Virus record (IMG/VR): IMGVR_UViG_3300032053_000011
Coordinates: 62,001 to 126,000 of that record
Length of the DNA: 64,000 bases
Direction: 5' to 3' (one strand)
From: a virus
Shown here: piece by piece, positions 1 to 7,595 of the stretch
Layout: each line of letters begins with the position of its first letter
Numbering within the stretch: the stretch's first letter is position 1
Made by a program: the position numbers and the translations under genes
Notes under the pieces: generated by a model
What the model was told of the DNA's origin: nothing
The model's input: the letters and a program-made list of their open reading frames with translations, nothing else
Database searches by the model: none

Positions 1-788
1 CCTGGGGAATGAGGTGGATGAAGGAAGTCAGCCAGTGACGTTGTGAACCGACTCACGCCCGTTCCATCTGCGATCAGCACACGGATGTTTCCCGGGCACG
101 GCGCAATCATGGAAGCGATTCGATCGGTGAACCCAATCTCCCAGAGCAGGTCATGGAGCTCGTCCTCGGGACAGAACTCGATATGCAGGGTGGCGCCTGA
201 CGCGATCTCTTCAGACGTCGGCGGCTCGAACTCTGCGAGCACCATGGCGCTCACGAGGTCCGGGTAACTGCAATCAATGACCAGACCGATATGCGTATCG
301 GCCAAGTCGGGATTCTGCGGGACGGCCTGCAAGTAGAGATCCCACAGAGTCTCTGTCGCGTCTGAGAGTAGCTCGAGTCCTTCTTCGCTCGGCTGCTCAC
401 TGTCGGACTCGCCATCGTCTTCGTCGGGTGAGGCGTGGAGGAACTCGACCGTCGATCGTCGGAGCGTGCGCAAGCCATGGTCGTCCGCGACCACGCAGAC
501 GAAGAAACCGGGCTCCGGCGCCGTCACCCCCGCCAGTTTGCCGGTCCCGACAGAGCTTATGACGGCCAGAGCTTGGGCCTCGCTCACCAGTCCCACGAAG
601 CACAGCGCCTCCGCAGCGGGGTCATGGCGTGGAAGTATCCCCACCTCCGCCATGGCGGCACCGAGTGCGTCGGCCAACGGCGGCTGCGAGACATCGACGA
701 CCAGCCCCAGGTACTGCTCTGCGGTGGCGGGCTCTCTCTCGTGCGCCTGGATGCAGAGCTGTTGGAGCGTGCGTTGCGCTGGCGTCAT
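1..788 (-). CDS. Unknown acidic protein, runs off the left edge
   Basis: The frame is open from an ATG at 788 to the window edge, giving at least 262 residues. The ATG overlaps the stop of the DUF5131 gene upstream (ATGA), so the two are translationally coupled. The protein alternates hydrophobic strands (YLGLVVDVS, THIGLVIDCS) with an acidic, low-complexity stretch near residues 120-140 (EDDGESDSEQ). The strand-like segments VVDVS and VIDCS could be an internal repeat. No family is recognised. It is the most distal visible gene of the left minus-strand operon. Confidence 0.75.
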   Translation of the reverse strand, partial: MTPAQRTLQQLCIQAHEREPATAEQYLGLVVDVSQPPLADALGAAMAEVGILPRHDPAAEALCFVGLVSEAQALAVISSVGTGKLAGVTAPEPGFFVCVVADDHGLRTLRRSTVEFLHASPDEDDGESDSEQPSEEGLELLSDATETLWDLYLQAVPQNPDLADTHIGLVIDCSYPDLVSAMVLAEFEPPTSEEIASGATLHIEFCPEDELHDLLWEIGFTDRIASMIAPCPGNIRVLIADGTGVSRFTTSLADFLHPPHSP

Positions 789-1624
789 TGGCCCACCAGC
801 AAGGGCAAGTGCGTCTTCTTCAGATGCCGTTCGTGAAGACCGAGCGCGCGGCCGTCGGGCAGGCGCGGGAATTCATCGTGCGTCCGGCCGTCGAGAACAC
901 GACCCGCGCTCTCGGGCCGGACGCCGCCCCACTGCTTCCAATGGAAGGCCACGTGGGCACTCGCGCAGTCGTCCCGCAAGTGACGCGCCCAGTCCACGCG
1001 GTCCTCTCGCGGGGTCCAGTGCCCATGGTGATCCCGCACAGACATCCCGCGCTGCGCTCGGATCTCCGCGTCCATCAGGTGGAGACCAGACTCTCCACCT
1101 CCGATGATCCAGTTCAGTCCCGTGAGATCGAACCGCATGTCCGAGAGCATCGGCTCGCACGAGACGAAGCGGATCTCGGCTTCGATCTGGCGAAGAGTCT
1201 CGAGGAGCTTGTGCGACGAGACATGACCGGCGCTCACCCCGATCCATGCGTTGCCGGGCAGCTTGCGCCGCTCGCGCGTGTAGCGCAGGACGTTCTCGGG
1301 TCGCTTCGTCAGGATCTGGTACTGGTGCTGAGGCGTCTTCTCGATCACGTCCACGATCTTGTCGCGGTAGTCATCGGGCACGTCGACATGGCCGAAGTCG
1401 CTCATCGAGTTCACGAACACGAGGCTCGGCTGCTTCAACGCGAATGGTTCGCGCAGCTTGTGCGGCCGGAACGTCATGTCGAACCCGTTCGGGAACGCTG
1501 GCGTGCCGCGCTTCTTCTCCGCGAGCGTCATCGCGTAGCAGTGCTTGCACTCGGGTCCGGCGATGGTGCATCCGCTCATCGGATTCCACGTCGCGTCGGT
1601 CCACTTGATCGCCGTCTCGTTCAT
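785..1624 (-). CDS. Phage Gp37/Gp68 family protein (DUF5131)
   Basis: This 279-residue protein starts IKWTDATWNPMSGC and carries Cys19, Cys26 and Cys29 followed by Tyr, the signature of the DUF5131 family found in phages and plasmids. Later motifs fit the same family: SMSDFGH near residue 73, ILTKRPEN near 103, ISVGVS-like AWIGVS near 125, and CEPML and WIIGGGESG near 155-170. The three-cysteine cluster resembles a radical-SAM-like metal site, but the function of the family is not established. It lies at the distal end of the recombination operon and overlaps its downstream neighbour by four bases. A related cysteine-cluster family, GP88, occurs at 30.4 kb. Confidence 0.9.
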   Translation of the reverse strand: MNETAIKWTDATWNPMSGCTIAGPECKHCYAMTLAEKKRGTPAFPNGFDMTFRPHKLREPFALKQPSLVFVNSMSDFGHVDVPDDYRDKIVDVIEKTPQHQYQILTKRPENVLRYTRERRKLPGNAWIGVSAGHVSSHKLLETLRQIEAEIRFVSCEPMLSDMRFDLTGLNWIIGGGESGLHLMDAEIRAQRGMSVRDHHGHWTPREDRVDWARHLRDDCASAHVAFHWKQWGGVRPESAGRVLDGRTHDEFPRLPDGRALGLHERHLKKTHLPLLVGQ

Positions 1625-1764
1625 TAGAAGCCTCGGTTCTGACGGTAGATCGGCAATGCAGTCGACTGCAACCGCACGCGTGACATTCTCTGGCCGTGGA
1701 CATCACCGACGGATCGGCTCGGCCCACAGCAGCGCTATCACGATGCTAGCGCACGGTCAAGTGC

Positions 1765-1959
1765 TCAGTTCGGCAGGCTGGTCTTCATGCGCGTCACGAA
1801 TGGATCGGGCAGTGCCACGAACACAGGAACTGGCTGGAGCTGAGATGCGAGCAACGACAGGCGTGATGCGCGCAGCGCGCGCCAACACGAGTCGCAATGG
1901 CGTGAACCCTCGATCGACGTTGTCGACGGGTTGGCACAACGACAGCAGCGCGCGTTCAT
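1765..1959 (-). CDS. Small zinc-ribbon protein
   Basis: A 64-residue protein whose ATG overlaps the stop of the lysozyme-like gene (ATGA). It begins MNARCCRCANP and has HCDSCW about 15 residues later, a CxxC...CxxC pattern expected to bind one zinc ion. The rest is hydrophobic and Arg-rich. The 140 bases after it, up to the DUF5131 start, contain no gene. Function unknown; a small nucleic-acid or protein adaptor is possible. Confidence 0.65.
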   Translation of the reverse strand: MNARCCRCANPSTTSIEGSRHCDSCWRALRASRLSLLASQLQPVPVFVALPDPFVTRMKTSLPN

Positions 1960-2996
1960 CGCGCGGCCTGCTTCTCGGACTTGTCGTCGAATACGACCGA
2001 CAGAAAGCCAACCCACAACACACCCAGGCCGACGAGGACCAACGGATGCGGAAAGAGGCTGCTCCGGCCGCGCCCGGGGATGTCCGTGTTGTGGCTGCAA
2101 GGTCTCAGTTCGTACGAACCGATCGGATAGACATCCGAGTCTGCCGTACGCCCCCAGGCGATCGCTGACGGCGTGCCGAACGACGTAACTTGGAGCGCGA
2201 ACTGCTTCTGCGCTTGGCCCTGCGGTCGCAGCGCCTCCCGACTGCCGACACCCTCCAACTCCCAGTCCCCTCTCCCGGATGACTGTCGGATACGCAGGTG
2301 CGTGATGTGCGGATGCCGAGCCCAGTATGCCGCCGCCGATGAGGCGTATCCCCAACGCAGATGCGGCCGAAGAATGCTTGAGAACGTCGTGTCGTCGATC
2401 GGCGCCACGATCGTTCGTGTGCCGAAGGTTTGACCGCCTTCGCGGTTGCGCATCCACTGGTAGTATTCGGCCCCGGTCAGATGCACGGGCACGGTTTCTG
2501 TTGCCATGGACGCGAAGCTATCCACCGGCCACGGGAGCGTCAACCGTGTGGGTCTCGCCAACAGTTCACGCAGTGTTTCGAGGATTTCGACGCGCGCGTT
2601 GAGCCTTTCGGCGAGCCGCATCGCAGCGTCCGGCGTGTATCCGATCGGTGGGCTTCCACTACACCGGCCCGTTCGGAAGTGACTCAGTGCATCGAGCCAT
2701 GACGCGCAGCGTTCGTATCCGAGCGCGAGCGCTGACGCCGTGTGATCGCTGTTGCCTGCGACCAGACGGCGAGTCCTGCTGATCGGCGCGCCCCAGGATC
2801 CGCCGGATCGAGGGTCGCATCCGAGTGCGCTCTCGAGCATGCCTGTCGCGAGAAGGATCTCCGCTGGCACGCCGTATCGCGCGGCGCTGTCGTCTGCATG
2901 CGCAGTGATCTCGACGGCGCGGCTTGCGATGCACCGGGTGCGATCGGTTTCCGGGTACAGCGTTAGCAACGCTGCAAGCAGCGCTGCTGCGCTCAT
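1956..2996 (-). CDS. Lysozyme/transglycosylase-like protein with C-terminal membrane anchor
   Basis: This 346-residue protein has a hydrophobic N-terminus (AAALLAALLTLY) followed by a lysozyme-like domain at about residues 30-130. The segment ARYGVPAEILLATGMLESALG resembles the catalytic-Glu helix of soluble lytic transglycosylases and the glucosaminidase clan, with the Glu in MLES as the candidate catalytic residue. The downstream ALGYERCASWLDAL fits the same fold. The C-terminal half is unrecognised and ends in a membrane segment near residues 315-335 (PLVLVGLGVLWVGFLSVV). A role in cell-wall opening is inferred. Its place inside a recombination operon is unusual, and MATETV near residue 165 could be a second start within the frame. 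Confidence 0.6.
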   Translation of the reverse strand: MSAAALLAALLTLYPETDRTRCIASRAVEITAHADDSAARYGVPAEILLATGMLESALGCDPRSGGSWGAPISRTRRLVAGNSDHTASALALGYERCASWLDALSHFRTGRCSGSPPIGYTPDAAMRLAERLNARVEILETLRELLARPTRLTLPWPVDSFASMATETVPVHLTGAEYYQWMRNREGGQTFGTRTIVAPIDDTTFSSILRPHLRWGYASSAAAYWARHPHITHLRIRQSSGRGDWELEGVGSREALRPQGQAQKQFALQVTSFGTPSAIAWGRTADSDVYPIGSYELRPCSHNTDIPGRGRSSLFPHPLVLVGLGVLWVGFLSVVFDDKSEKQAAR

Positions 2997-3226
2997 CGCT
3001 TTTCATCTCGACCACGGTCTTCTGCACGGTCGATCGCATAGGCAAGCATCTCGCGGATGTTTGCACAGCACCGTTCGGCATCCTCTTTGCCGCCCGGCGC
3101 GATCAGCCACACGTCTCCGAACATCACACCGTAGACCGTGACGACACTACCCAGAAATGGGGCGGCGTCCGTTGATGCCGTTGCGACGTTCACGATCACC
3201 TCGGCCCTGCTCTTCGGTGTCATCAT
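2993..3226 (-). CDS. Small unknown protein
   Basis: A 77-residue protein beginning MMTPKSRAEVIVNV. Its ATG overlaps the stop of the exonuclease gene upstream, and its stop overlaps the ATG of the lysozyme-like gene, so it is embedded in a chain of coupled genes. The first half has beta character (GSVVTVYGVMFGDVWLI) and the second half a helix with a CC pair (DAERCCANIREMLAYAID). No family recognised. Confidence 0.7.
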   Translation of the reverse strand: MMTPKSRAEVIVNVATASTDAAPFLGSVVTVYGVMFGDVWLIAPGGKEDAERCCANIREMLAYAIDRAEDRGRDEKR

Positions 3227-3786
3227 GGTTGATCCAGGCGGTACTTGAGCATGTTGCAGAAGAGCGCGCCCTGCTCGATCGCGTCCTCGACGGCCACGTG
3301 CGTGTGCGGCGCCTCGTCGAACCACTCAGGCGGCATCGTGCGTTTCGATGTCCCGCGCAGCGTCTGCCGGAGCGTCGCCATCGCGTACGTCTTGATGTCG
3401 ACGGCGTTCGAAAAGCCGAACGGGCTACGACCGGCGAAGTTGATCAGGTACCAGTACGTCCATGTCCAGTCGAACACCGCCGGGTAGCCGACGAACACGG
3501 GCTTGCCATCGAATGATTCGACCCAGCGACAGAACCGATTCATCGCGACGTCCGGCGCTTCCATGCCGATGCGCGTCGCGTCATATGCGGCTTGGTTCTT
3601 CGACCAGAACTCCATCGTGTCCTTTTCGGGACGAGCGAGCGGCAGGAGTTGCAGATTGGCCGAGAACGTCCCGAGGAGACGCTTCTCCCAGTCGTACATC
3701 GCGGCACCGAGGCTCAGCATCGAGCTCGGGCCAGGGATGCGGCCATCCGCTTCGATGTCGACGCTGCAATAGAGTTCGGTGATCAT
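3223..3786 (-). CDS. DEDDh-type 3'-5' exonuclease
   Basis: A 187-residue RNase T/DNA polymerase III epsilon-like exonuclease. The four acidic metal ligands and the general-base His can be placed: Asp10 and Glu12 in SVDIEADG, Asp106 in FDWTW, and His163 with Asp168 in HVAVEDA, the HxAxxDA pattern of the DEDDh group. Length and motif order match short phage and Rv2179c-like 3'-5' exo(ribo)nucleases. It degrades DNA or RNA 3' ends in the cytoplasm; which substrate cannot be told. It sits with RecT, YqaJ and the SbcC-like ATPase, so a role in recombination or nucleic-acid trimming is inferred. Confidence 0.85.
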   Translation of the reverse strand: MITELYCSVDIEADGRIPGPSSMLSLGAAMYDWEKRLLGTFSANLQLLPLARPEKDTMEFWSKNQAAYDATRIGMEAPDVAMNRFCRWVESFDGKPVFVGYPAVFDWTWTYWYLINFAGRSPFGFSNAVDIKTYAMATLRQTLRGTSKRTMPPEWFDEAPHTHVAVEDAIEQGALFCNMLKYRLDQP

Positions 3787-3802
3787 CGCCTCATCCTCGT
3801 TT

Positions 3803-4093
3803 TCAGTGCTGACTGTACGTCTGTTGTACCGGTTTCATGGTGTACTTGGTTTCTGGACACGGGCACCGCAGGCACTTGGCGTGGCCATGAGTATGCTCGC
3901 CGAATGGATGGCCGCAGCCGTCGCGCTCGCAGATCAGGTCAGATGAGTTGATCATCCTGGCGCGGATCTGTTTCCATGCTCGTCGATGGCGCAAGATGTT
4001 TCGGATGGCGATGCCACAGCGCAGGAAGAGCCATGACAGGCACACGGCGCAGAAGGCGATCGATAGGTGGACGGACGCGTTGTGATGCGTCAT
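3803..4093 (-). CDS. Small membrane protein with Cys/His cluster
   Basis: A 96-residue protein whose ATG overlaps the stop of the SbcC-like gene. Residues 8-28 form a membrane segment (LSIAFCAVCLSWLFLRCGIA). It is followed by a basic stretch and a C-terminal metal-binding-like cluster: CERDGCGHPFGEHTHGHAKC and then CPC. The arrangement suggests a membrane-anchored zinc knuckle facing the cytoplasm. Function unknown. Confidence 0.7.
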   Translation of the reverse strand: MTHHNASVHLSIAFCAVCLSWLFLRCGIAIRNILRHRRAWKQIRARMINSSDLICERDGCGHPFGEHTHGHAKCLRCPCPETKYTMKPVQQTYSQH

Positions 4094-5616
4094 TCGCTGG
4101 ACTCCGGCTGAAGCGACTCGAAGATCACCTCGTTCGCTGACACGCGAGTCGCCAGGAGCTGCCACGAGTCGCGGGTACATTCGGCGACGAATTCCTCGAG
4201 CTGTGTGTCGTCGATTCGCTCGAGCCCGTCGACGATCAGGATCTTCGCCTTGGCGTTGGCGCGCTTGGCGATGTTGATCGCGAAGCGCAGGCGATCGCGT
4301 CCACCGAGGCCGCTCAGGCGGATCTTGTCGAGAAAGACCTCGTCGCCCTCGAAGGCGAGACCCTCGATGCCATCCGATTGCGTGAACAGATACCCGGGCG
4401 CGTCCTGGGTGAGCGCATGCACGATGCCATCGAGCGTCGCGGCAACTGCCGAGGTGCTCGCGACGTTGCTGGCGCATGTGTTCACGTGCTGCTCAGCACG
4501 GATGAATTTCGCCCATGCGAGTGCGCGATCTCGGATGCCGGTCCACTGGCGCACGACCGCCTCTGCGTTGGCAAGGCTGGCCGGGTCAACCGGCGGCGCC
4601 GCAGCCTGGGCAAGCGCGCCCTCGAGTTCATCCGCCTGTGTGCCGAAAGCTGTGGCGCGCTCCAGGATCGCGAGCTGCGAGAGTTCAAGCGCCTCGGCCG
4701 CTTGCAGCTCGAGAAGCGCGGTTCGCTGCGCGCTCTCTGCCTGCGCGAGTTCCTCCCGCAGACGTTTGACCGTTGCATCGGCCTTGCCCACGCGTTCCTG
4801 GTGCCATGGGACAGCAGGTAGCTCCCGCTGAACAAGAAGATTGCGTTCGAGTTCTGCCTGTTGCCGAAGGCTGGCAATTCGCGTGCGGGTCTGGGTCGTA
4901 CGCTGGTTGGCGCGAACCGCCTCCGCCGCCTGCGCTTCCAATGTCGTGCGCTGCGCTTGAAACTCGCTGAGCGCTCGCTCTGCCTCTTCCACGGGCATCG
5001 CGTCGCCGGGATCACTGGCCTCTCGTGCGGTGAGCGCGTCATCCATGGCCCGGGAGGATTCCTCGACCGCTGCCTTGGCGGCAGCGTTGGCGACAGTGCG
5101 CTTGTCGTAGTACACGCCCCGCACCCGTTCCAGCACTTCCACGGCGTGGCCCTCCACGTCGGTGTCATCGGGCAGATCCGGCGCGAACCGACGGAGGGTC
5201 TCAACGGTCACCGTCATCGGCACCGCCTCGAGGATCATCTTGCGACGCTCTTTCGGAGCGGCCTCGAGCAGGGCGATCGGATCGATGGATGCACCGAACA
5301 GATCCGAAAGCCACGTCTGTGGCTTGCTCACCGTCTGACCCTCGGAGTCGGTGACCTTGAGGGTGGTCCCGCGCTTCGAGATCGCACGCCGCACACTGGC
5401 GTTGTCCATATCGATCAGGATCTCGGCACGATCCCAACCAATCCGAATAGCATCGGCGCCGACGTCACGGCCTTGCAGTCCAGCATGCAGCGCGTTCAGG
5501 ACCGACGTCTTGCCACCGCCACTTTTCCCAGTGACCAGCACGCCTGCATCGGGGATATCCTGGTCGACCTCTTCGATTCCGCGGAAGGTCCTGATACGCA
5601 GTCGTTTGATCTTCAT
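4090..5616 (-). CDS. SbcC/RecF-like AAA (SMC-type) ATPase
   Basis: A 508-residue protein starting MKIKRLRIRTFRGI, the usual opening of SMC/RecF/SbcC-type ATPases. Walker A is GKSGGGKT at residues 30-37. The middle (about 180-380) is a Glu/Ala/Gln/Arg-rich coiled coil, too short for a full SbcC. The C-terminal half has a signature-like segment (IRLSGLGGRDRLRFAINIAKRA) and a Walker B strand ending in Asp (KILIVDGLERID). It probably remodels DNA ends with the nearby exonucleases, as phage gp46-like proteins do. The start was chosen because the Walker A must lie about 30 residues in; the upstream in-frame region is non-coding in character. Confidence 0.85.
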   Translation of the reverse strand: MKIKRLRIRTFRGIEEVDQDIPDAGVLVTGKSGGGKTSVLNALHAGLQGRDVGADAIRIGWDRAEILIDMDNASVRRAISKRGTTLKVTDSEGQTVSKPQTWLSDLFGASIDPIALLEAAPKERRKMILEAVPMTVTVETLRRFAPDLPDDTDVEGHAVEVLERVRGVYYDKRTVANAAAKAAVEESSRAMDDALTAREASDPGDAMPVEEAERALSEFQAQRTTLEAQAAEAVRANQRTTQTRTRIASLRQQAELERNLLVQRELPAVPWHQERVGKADATVKRLREELAQAESAQRTALLELQAAEALELSQLAILERATAFGTQADELEGALAQAAAPPVDPASLANAEAVVRQWTGIRDRALAWAKFIRAEQHVNTCASNVASTSAVAATLDGIVHALTQDAPGYLFTQSDGIEGLAFEGDEVFLDKIRLSGLGGRDRLRFAINIAKRANAKAKILIVDGLERIDDTQLEEFVAECTRDSWQLLATRVSANEVIFESLQPESSE

Positions 5617-5659
5617 CGAGTCCTCTCCAGTACGCGTTCCCAGGCTGCCGTATCCGATC

Positions 5660-6097
5660 TCAGGCGCGCCATTCGGCTTCCAGTCTTGCGACCGTCTCCT
5701 CTGCCTCGCGCAACCACTGGGCAAACCGTGGGGCAAAGGTATCGTCATCATCGCGCGGTGCGTTCGTCTCGGCGAGCTGACGTTTGTAGATCGCGATGCG
5801 CTCCTGGTAGTTCGCCAGGACTGCGGGCCGCCAAGTCTTGACGATTGCCTGCGCCGCAGCGCGGTGGTGTTCGGGCGCGCTGTCGACCGTGCGTTGACAA
5901 CGTCCGAGGTCCCCCTCATCGGAGGGTCGGTGCCCGAGATCGATGTTCTCGAGCACGAGCACGAGCAGCGTCTCCGCCGACATGCCGAGATCACCATCGA
6001 CGAGGACACGTACGATCCAGTCCAAGTCTGCACTATGCCGATCGCGTTGCTCGGTGAGATGGTCGACGATGCTCGCGAGGTCTTCGTTGAGTTTCAC
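5660..6097 (-). CDS. Unknown helical protein
   Basis: A 145-residue protein, start GTG at 6097 overlapping the stop of the preceding gene (GTGA). It is helical and charged, with LNEDLASIVDHLTEQRDRHSADLDW at the front and a C-terminal coiled coil (WLREAEETVARLEAEW). No family recognised. It lies directly before the SbcC-like ATPase with a 43-base gap, so it may be a partner of that protein. Confidence 0.7.
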   Translation of the reverse strand: MKLNEDLASIVDHLTEQRDRHSADLDWIVRVLVDGDLGMSAETLLVLVLENIDLGHRPSDEGDLGRCQRTVDSAPEHHRAAAQAIVKTWRPAVLANYQERIAIYKRQLAETNAPRDDDDTFAPRFAQWLREAEETVARLEAEWRA

Positions 6098-6309
6098 TTC
6101 GCCGCCTTGGTCCGCGCCGAGAAGTAGCGCGTGCGAGCGCGGGATTGCGCGAGCAATGCCGCATCGCGCCTCGCTACGAGCCGATTCCATAATGGCGACC
6201 GATCGACCCCGGGGACTTCGAGCGCACGTTGAGCGGCTTCGGCCGAGACCATCGCGTCGAGCAAACGCTGCCCGAAGATTACGACGCTGCCGCGCTTCGC
6301 AGTAGTCAT
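6094..6309 (-). CDS. Small basic unknown protein
   Basis: A 71-residue, Arg/Ala-rich, helical protein (MTTAKRGSVVIFG...). Its ATG overlaps the stop of the preceding gene and its stop overlaps the GTG of the next, so it is part of the coupled gene chain. No family is recognised; the many Arg residues suggest contact with nucleic acid. Confidence 0.6.
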   Translation of the reverse strand: MTTAKRGSVVIFGQRLLDAMVSAEAAQRALEVPGVDRSPLWNRLVARRDAALLAQSRARTRYFSARTKAAK

Positions 6310-6644
6310 GGTGTCGGCACCGCGACATCAAGCCGGAGAGCCCGCCATCCACGGACATATCGGCAGTCTGACTCATGCACGAGTGCGCCGATGTTGTGGT
6401 CCCCGCGACCGCGCGGGATACCGCCGTCGCATCCGAGGCAGCGCCACGTCTCGGGATTCACCCACGCGGGCGGGCCGTCTGGCGTGCCGACGAACTCGGC
6501 GAGCAGCGTCTCCGCCTCCTCGGCACGGGCGAGGAGAGAAGCCCGCGAGGGCTCCGAGGCGCGGCGGATCTCGACGATGTCGCGAACCGTTGCCATCTTC
6601 TTGTAAGCGTAAGTCCCGGCGATCCAGACTTTGCCCGCGCTCAC
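6306..6644 (-). CDS. Unknown protein with a CxxC motif
   Basis: A 112-residue protein read from a GTG at 6644. The N-terminal half is a charged helix (ASLLARAEEAETLLAEFVG); the C-terminal half has CLGCDGGIPRGRGDHN and HESDC, a Cys/His set that could bind one metal ion. A 73-base gap separates it from the previous gene. No family recognised. Confidence 0.65.
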   Translation of the reverse strand: MSAGKVWIAGTYAYKKMATVRDIVEIRRASEPSRASLLARAEEAETLLAEFVGTPDGPPAWVNPETWRCLGCDGGIPRGRGDHNIGALVHESDCRYVRGWRALRLDVAVPTP

Positions 6645-6717
6645 GTCGGCACCATCTCAAGCGCGAGATGGGTGCGCGCGAACCAGTTCTGACATACGCC
6701 CGCCGGTTCACGAGTAT

Positions 6718-7128
6718 TCACTCGGCGCCTCCAGTCTCGATCCGCCGGGTCAGTCGTTGTCGCGCTTCGAGCAATGCGTCGAATCGTTCGAGCGTTTCCT
6801 GCCAGTCGACGGGATCATTCGGGATCGCGACCGCGCGGCACACATGGTCCTCAGCGGTACCGCATCCACATTGAACGACTCGCAGATAGGCTAGCGCATC
6901 AGAGAACGCCACCTGCCGCTGGATTATCGCAGTGTGCTGGTCATCGGATCCGGGACACTGTGCGACGACCAATGGAACCGGGCGCTGGGTCGATCGGATC
7001 GCTACATCAGCCGGGATCACGCCGGTCAGGCCGAGATGGGCGCCGATCGGGATGCCCAGCGCAATGCCGCCTGCCGTGAGCAGCATGGCCTCGAGTGTTC
7101 GGATGACCTTGTATGTAGGATCCGTCAC
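6718..7128 (-). CDS. Unknown protein with hydrophobic N-terminus
   Basis: A 136-residue protein starting with GTG (VTDPTYKVIRTLEAML). Residues 12-35 are hydrophobic and glycine-rich (AMLLTAGGIALGIPIGAHLGLTGVI), probably a membrane helix. The C-terminal part contains CGCGTAEDHVC and a charged helix. Gaps of 65 and 73 bases flank it, larger than usual for this operon. Function unknown. Confidence 0.6.
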   Translation of the reverse strand: MTDPTYKVIRTLEAMLLTAGGIALGIPIGAHLGLTGVIPADVAIRSTQRPVPLVVAQCPGSDDQHTAIIQRQVAFSDALAYLRVVQCGCGTAEDHVCRAVAIPNDPVDWQETLERFDALLEARQRLTRRIETGGAE

Positions 7129-7193
7129 GTTGCACTCAACTCGAACTTGCGATCGCCGTCACTCATCGTCCGTTCAACCTTTTCGTCGTCTGT

Positions 7194-7595
7194 TCAGACC
7201 GGCGATGCTGCGTGCTGGTCCGGCAGCGTCCGACGCTGTGCGTCATCAATGTGATACGGCGATTCAAGTGGCTGATCCGATGGCCCAATCCACTTGTCAT
7301 CCAGCCCGAAGAACGTGTGACTTGATGCCTTGAATCCGAATTCCTTGAGCAGACTGGCGCCATCGTGGGCATCCTTCACCGCGATCCTCTTCGCGCGCGG
7401 ATGCAGGAAGAACCGTGCTCTGAACTTGCTCGCACGCAGTACGTTCGTGAGCACGATCATGAACCACAGCGGTACGCCTGCGTCGCAGATCGCCGCCAGG
7501 ACTGGCGCATTCTCGGTCTCACTCAGGACCTCGCTGAGAACGCGATGCAGGATCGTATTGAATCGCTCGTCGTTCTCATTCTTCCATGCGGTCAT
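7194..7595 (-). CDS. Unknown protein between RecT and distal genes
   Basis: A 133-residue protein. Its ATG shares bases with the RecT stop (TGATG), so translation is coupled to RecT. The core has ILHRVLSEVLSE, then VPLWFMIVLTNVLRASKFR and KDAHDGASLLKEFGFK. The last segment resembles a short helix-turn packed against a hydrophobic core, but no family can be named. Position suggests an accessory recombination factor. Confidence 0.65.
   Translation of the reverse strand: MTAWKNENDERFNTILHRVLSEVLSETENAPVLAAICDAGVPLWFMIVLTNVLRASKFRARFFLHPRAKRIAVKDAHDGASLLKEFGFKASSHTFFGLDDKWIGPSDQPLESPYHIDDAQRRTLPDQHAASPV

Noticed and set aside
629-1627. A 332-codon plus-strand open frame opposite the DUF5131 gene
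   Set aside because: It is antisense to a recognised family gene, has low-complexity Arg/Val composition and no start signal. High GC makes such shadows common.
1960-2457. Upstream extension of the small zinc-ribbon gene at 1765
   Set aside because: The longer frame runs antiparallel-phase through the lysozyme-like gene on the same strand. The ATGA overlap at 1956-1959 fixes the shorter start.
4861-5841. A 326-codon plus-strand open frame opposite the SbcC-like ATPase
   Set aside because: The minus frame has Walker motifs and a coiled coil; the plus frame has no recognisable motif.
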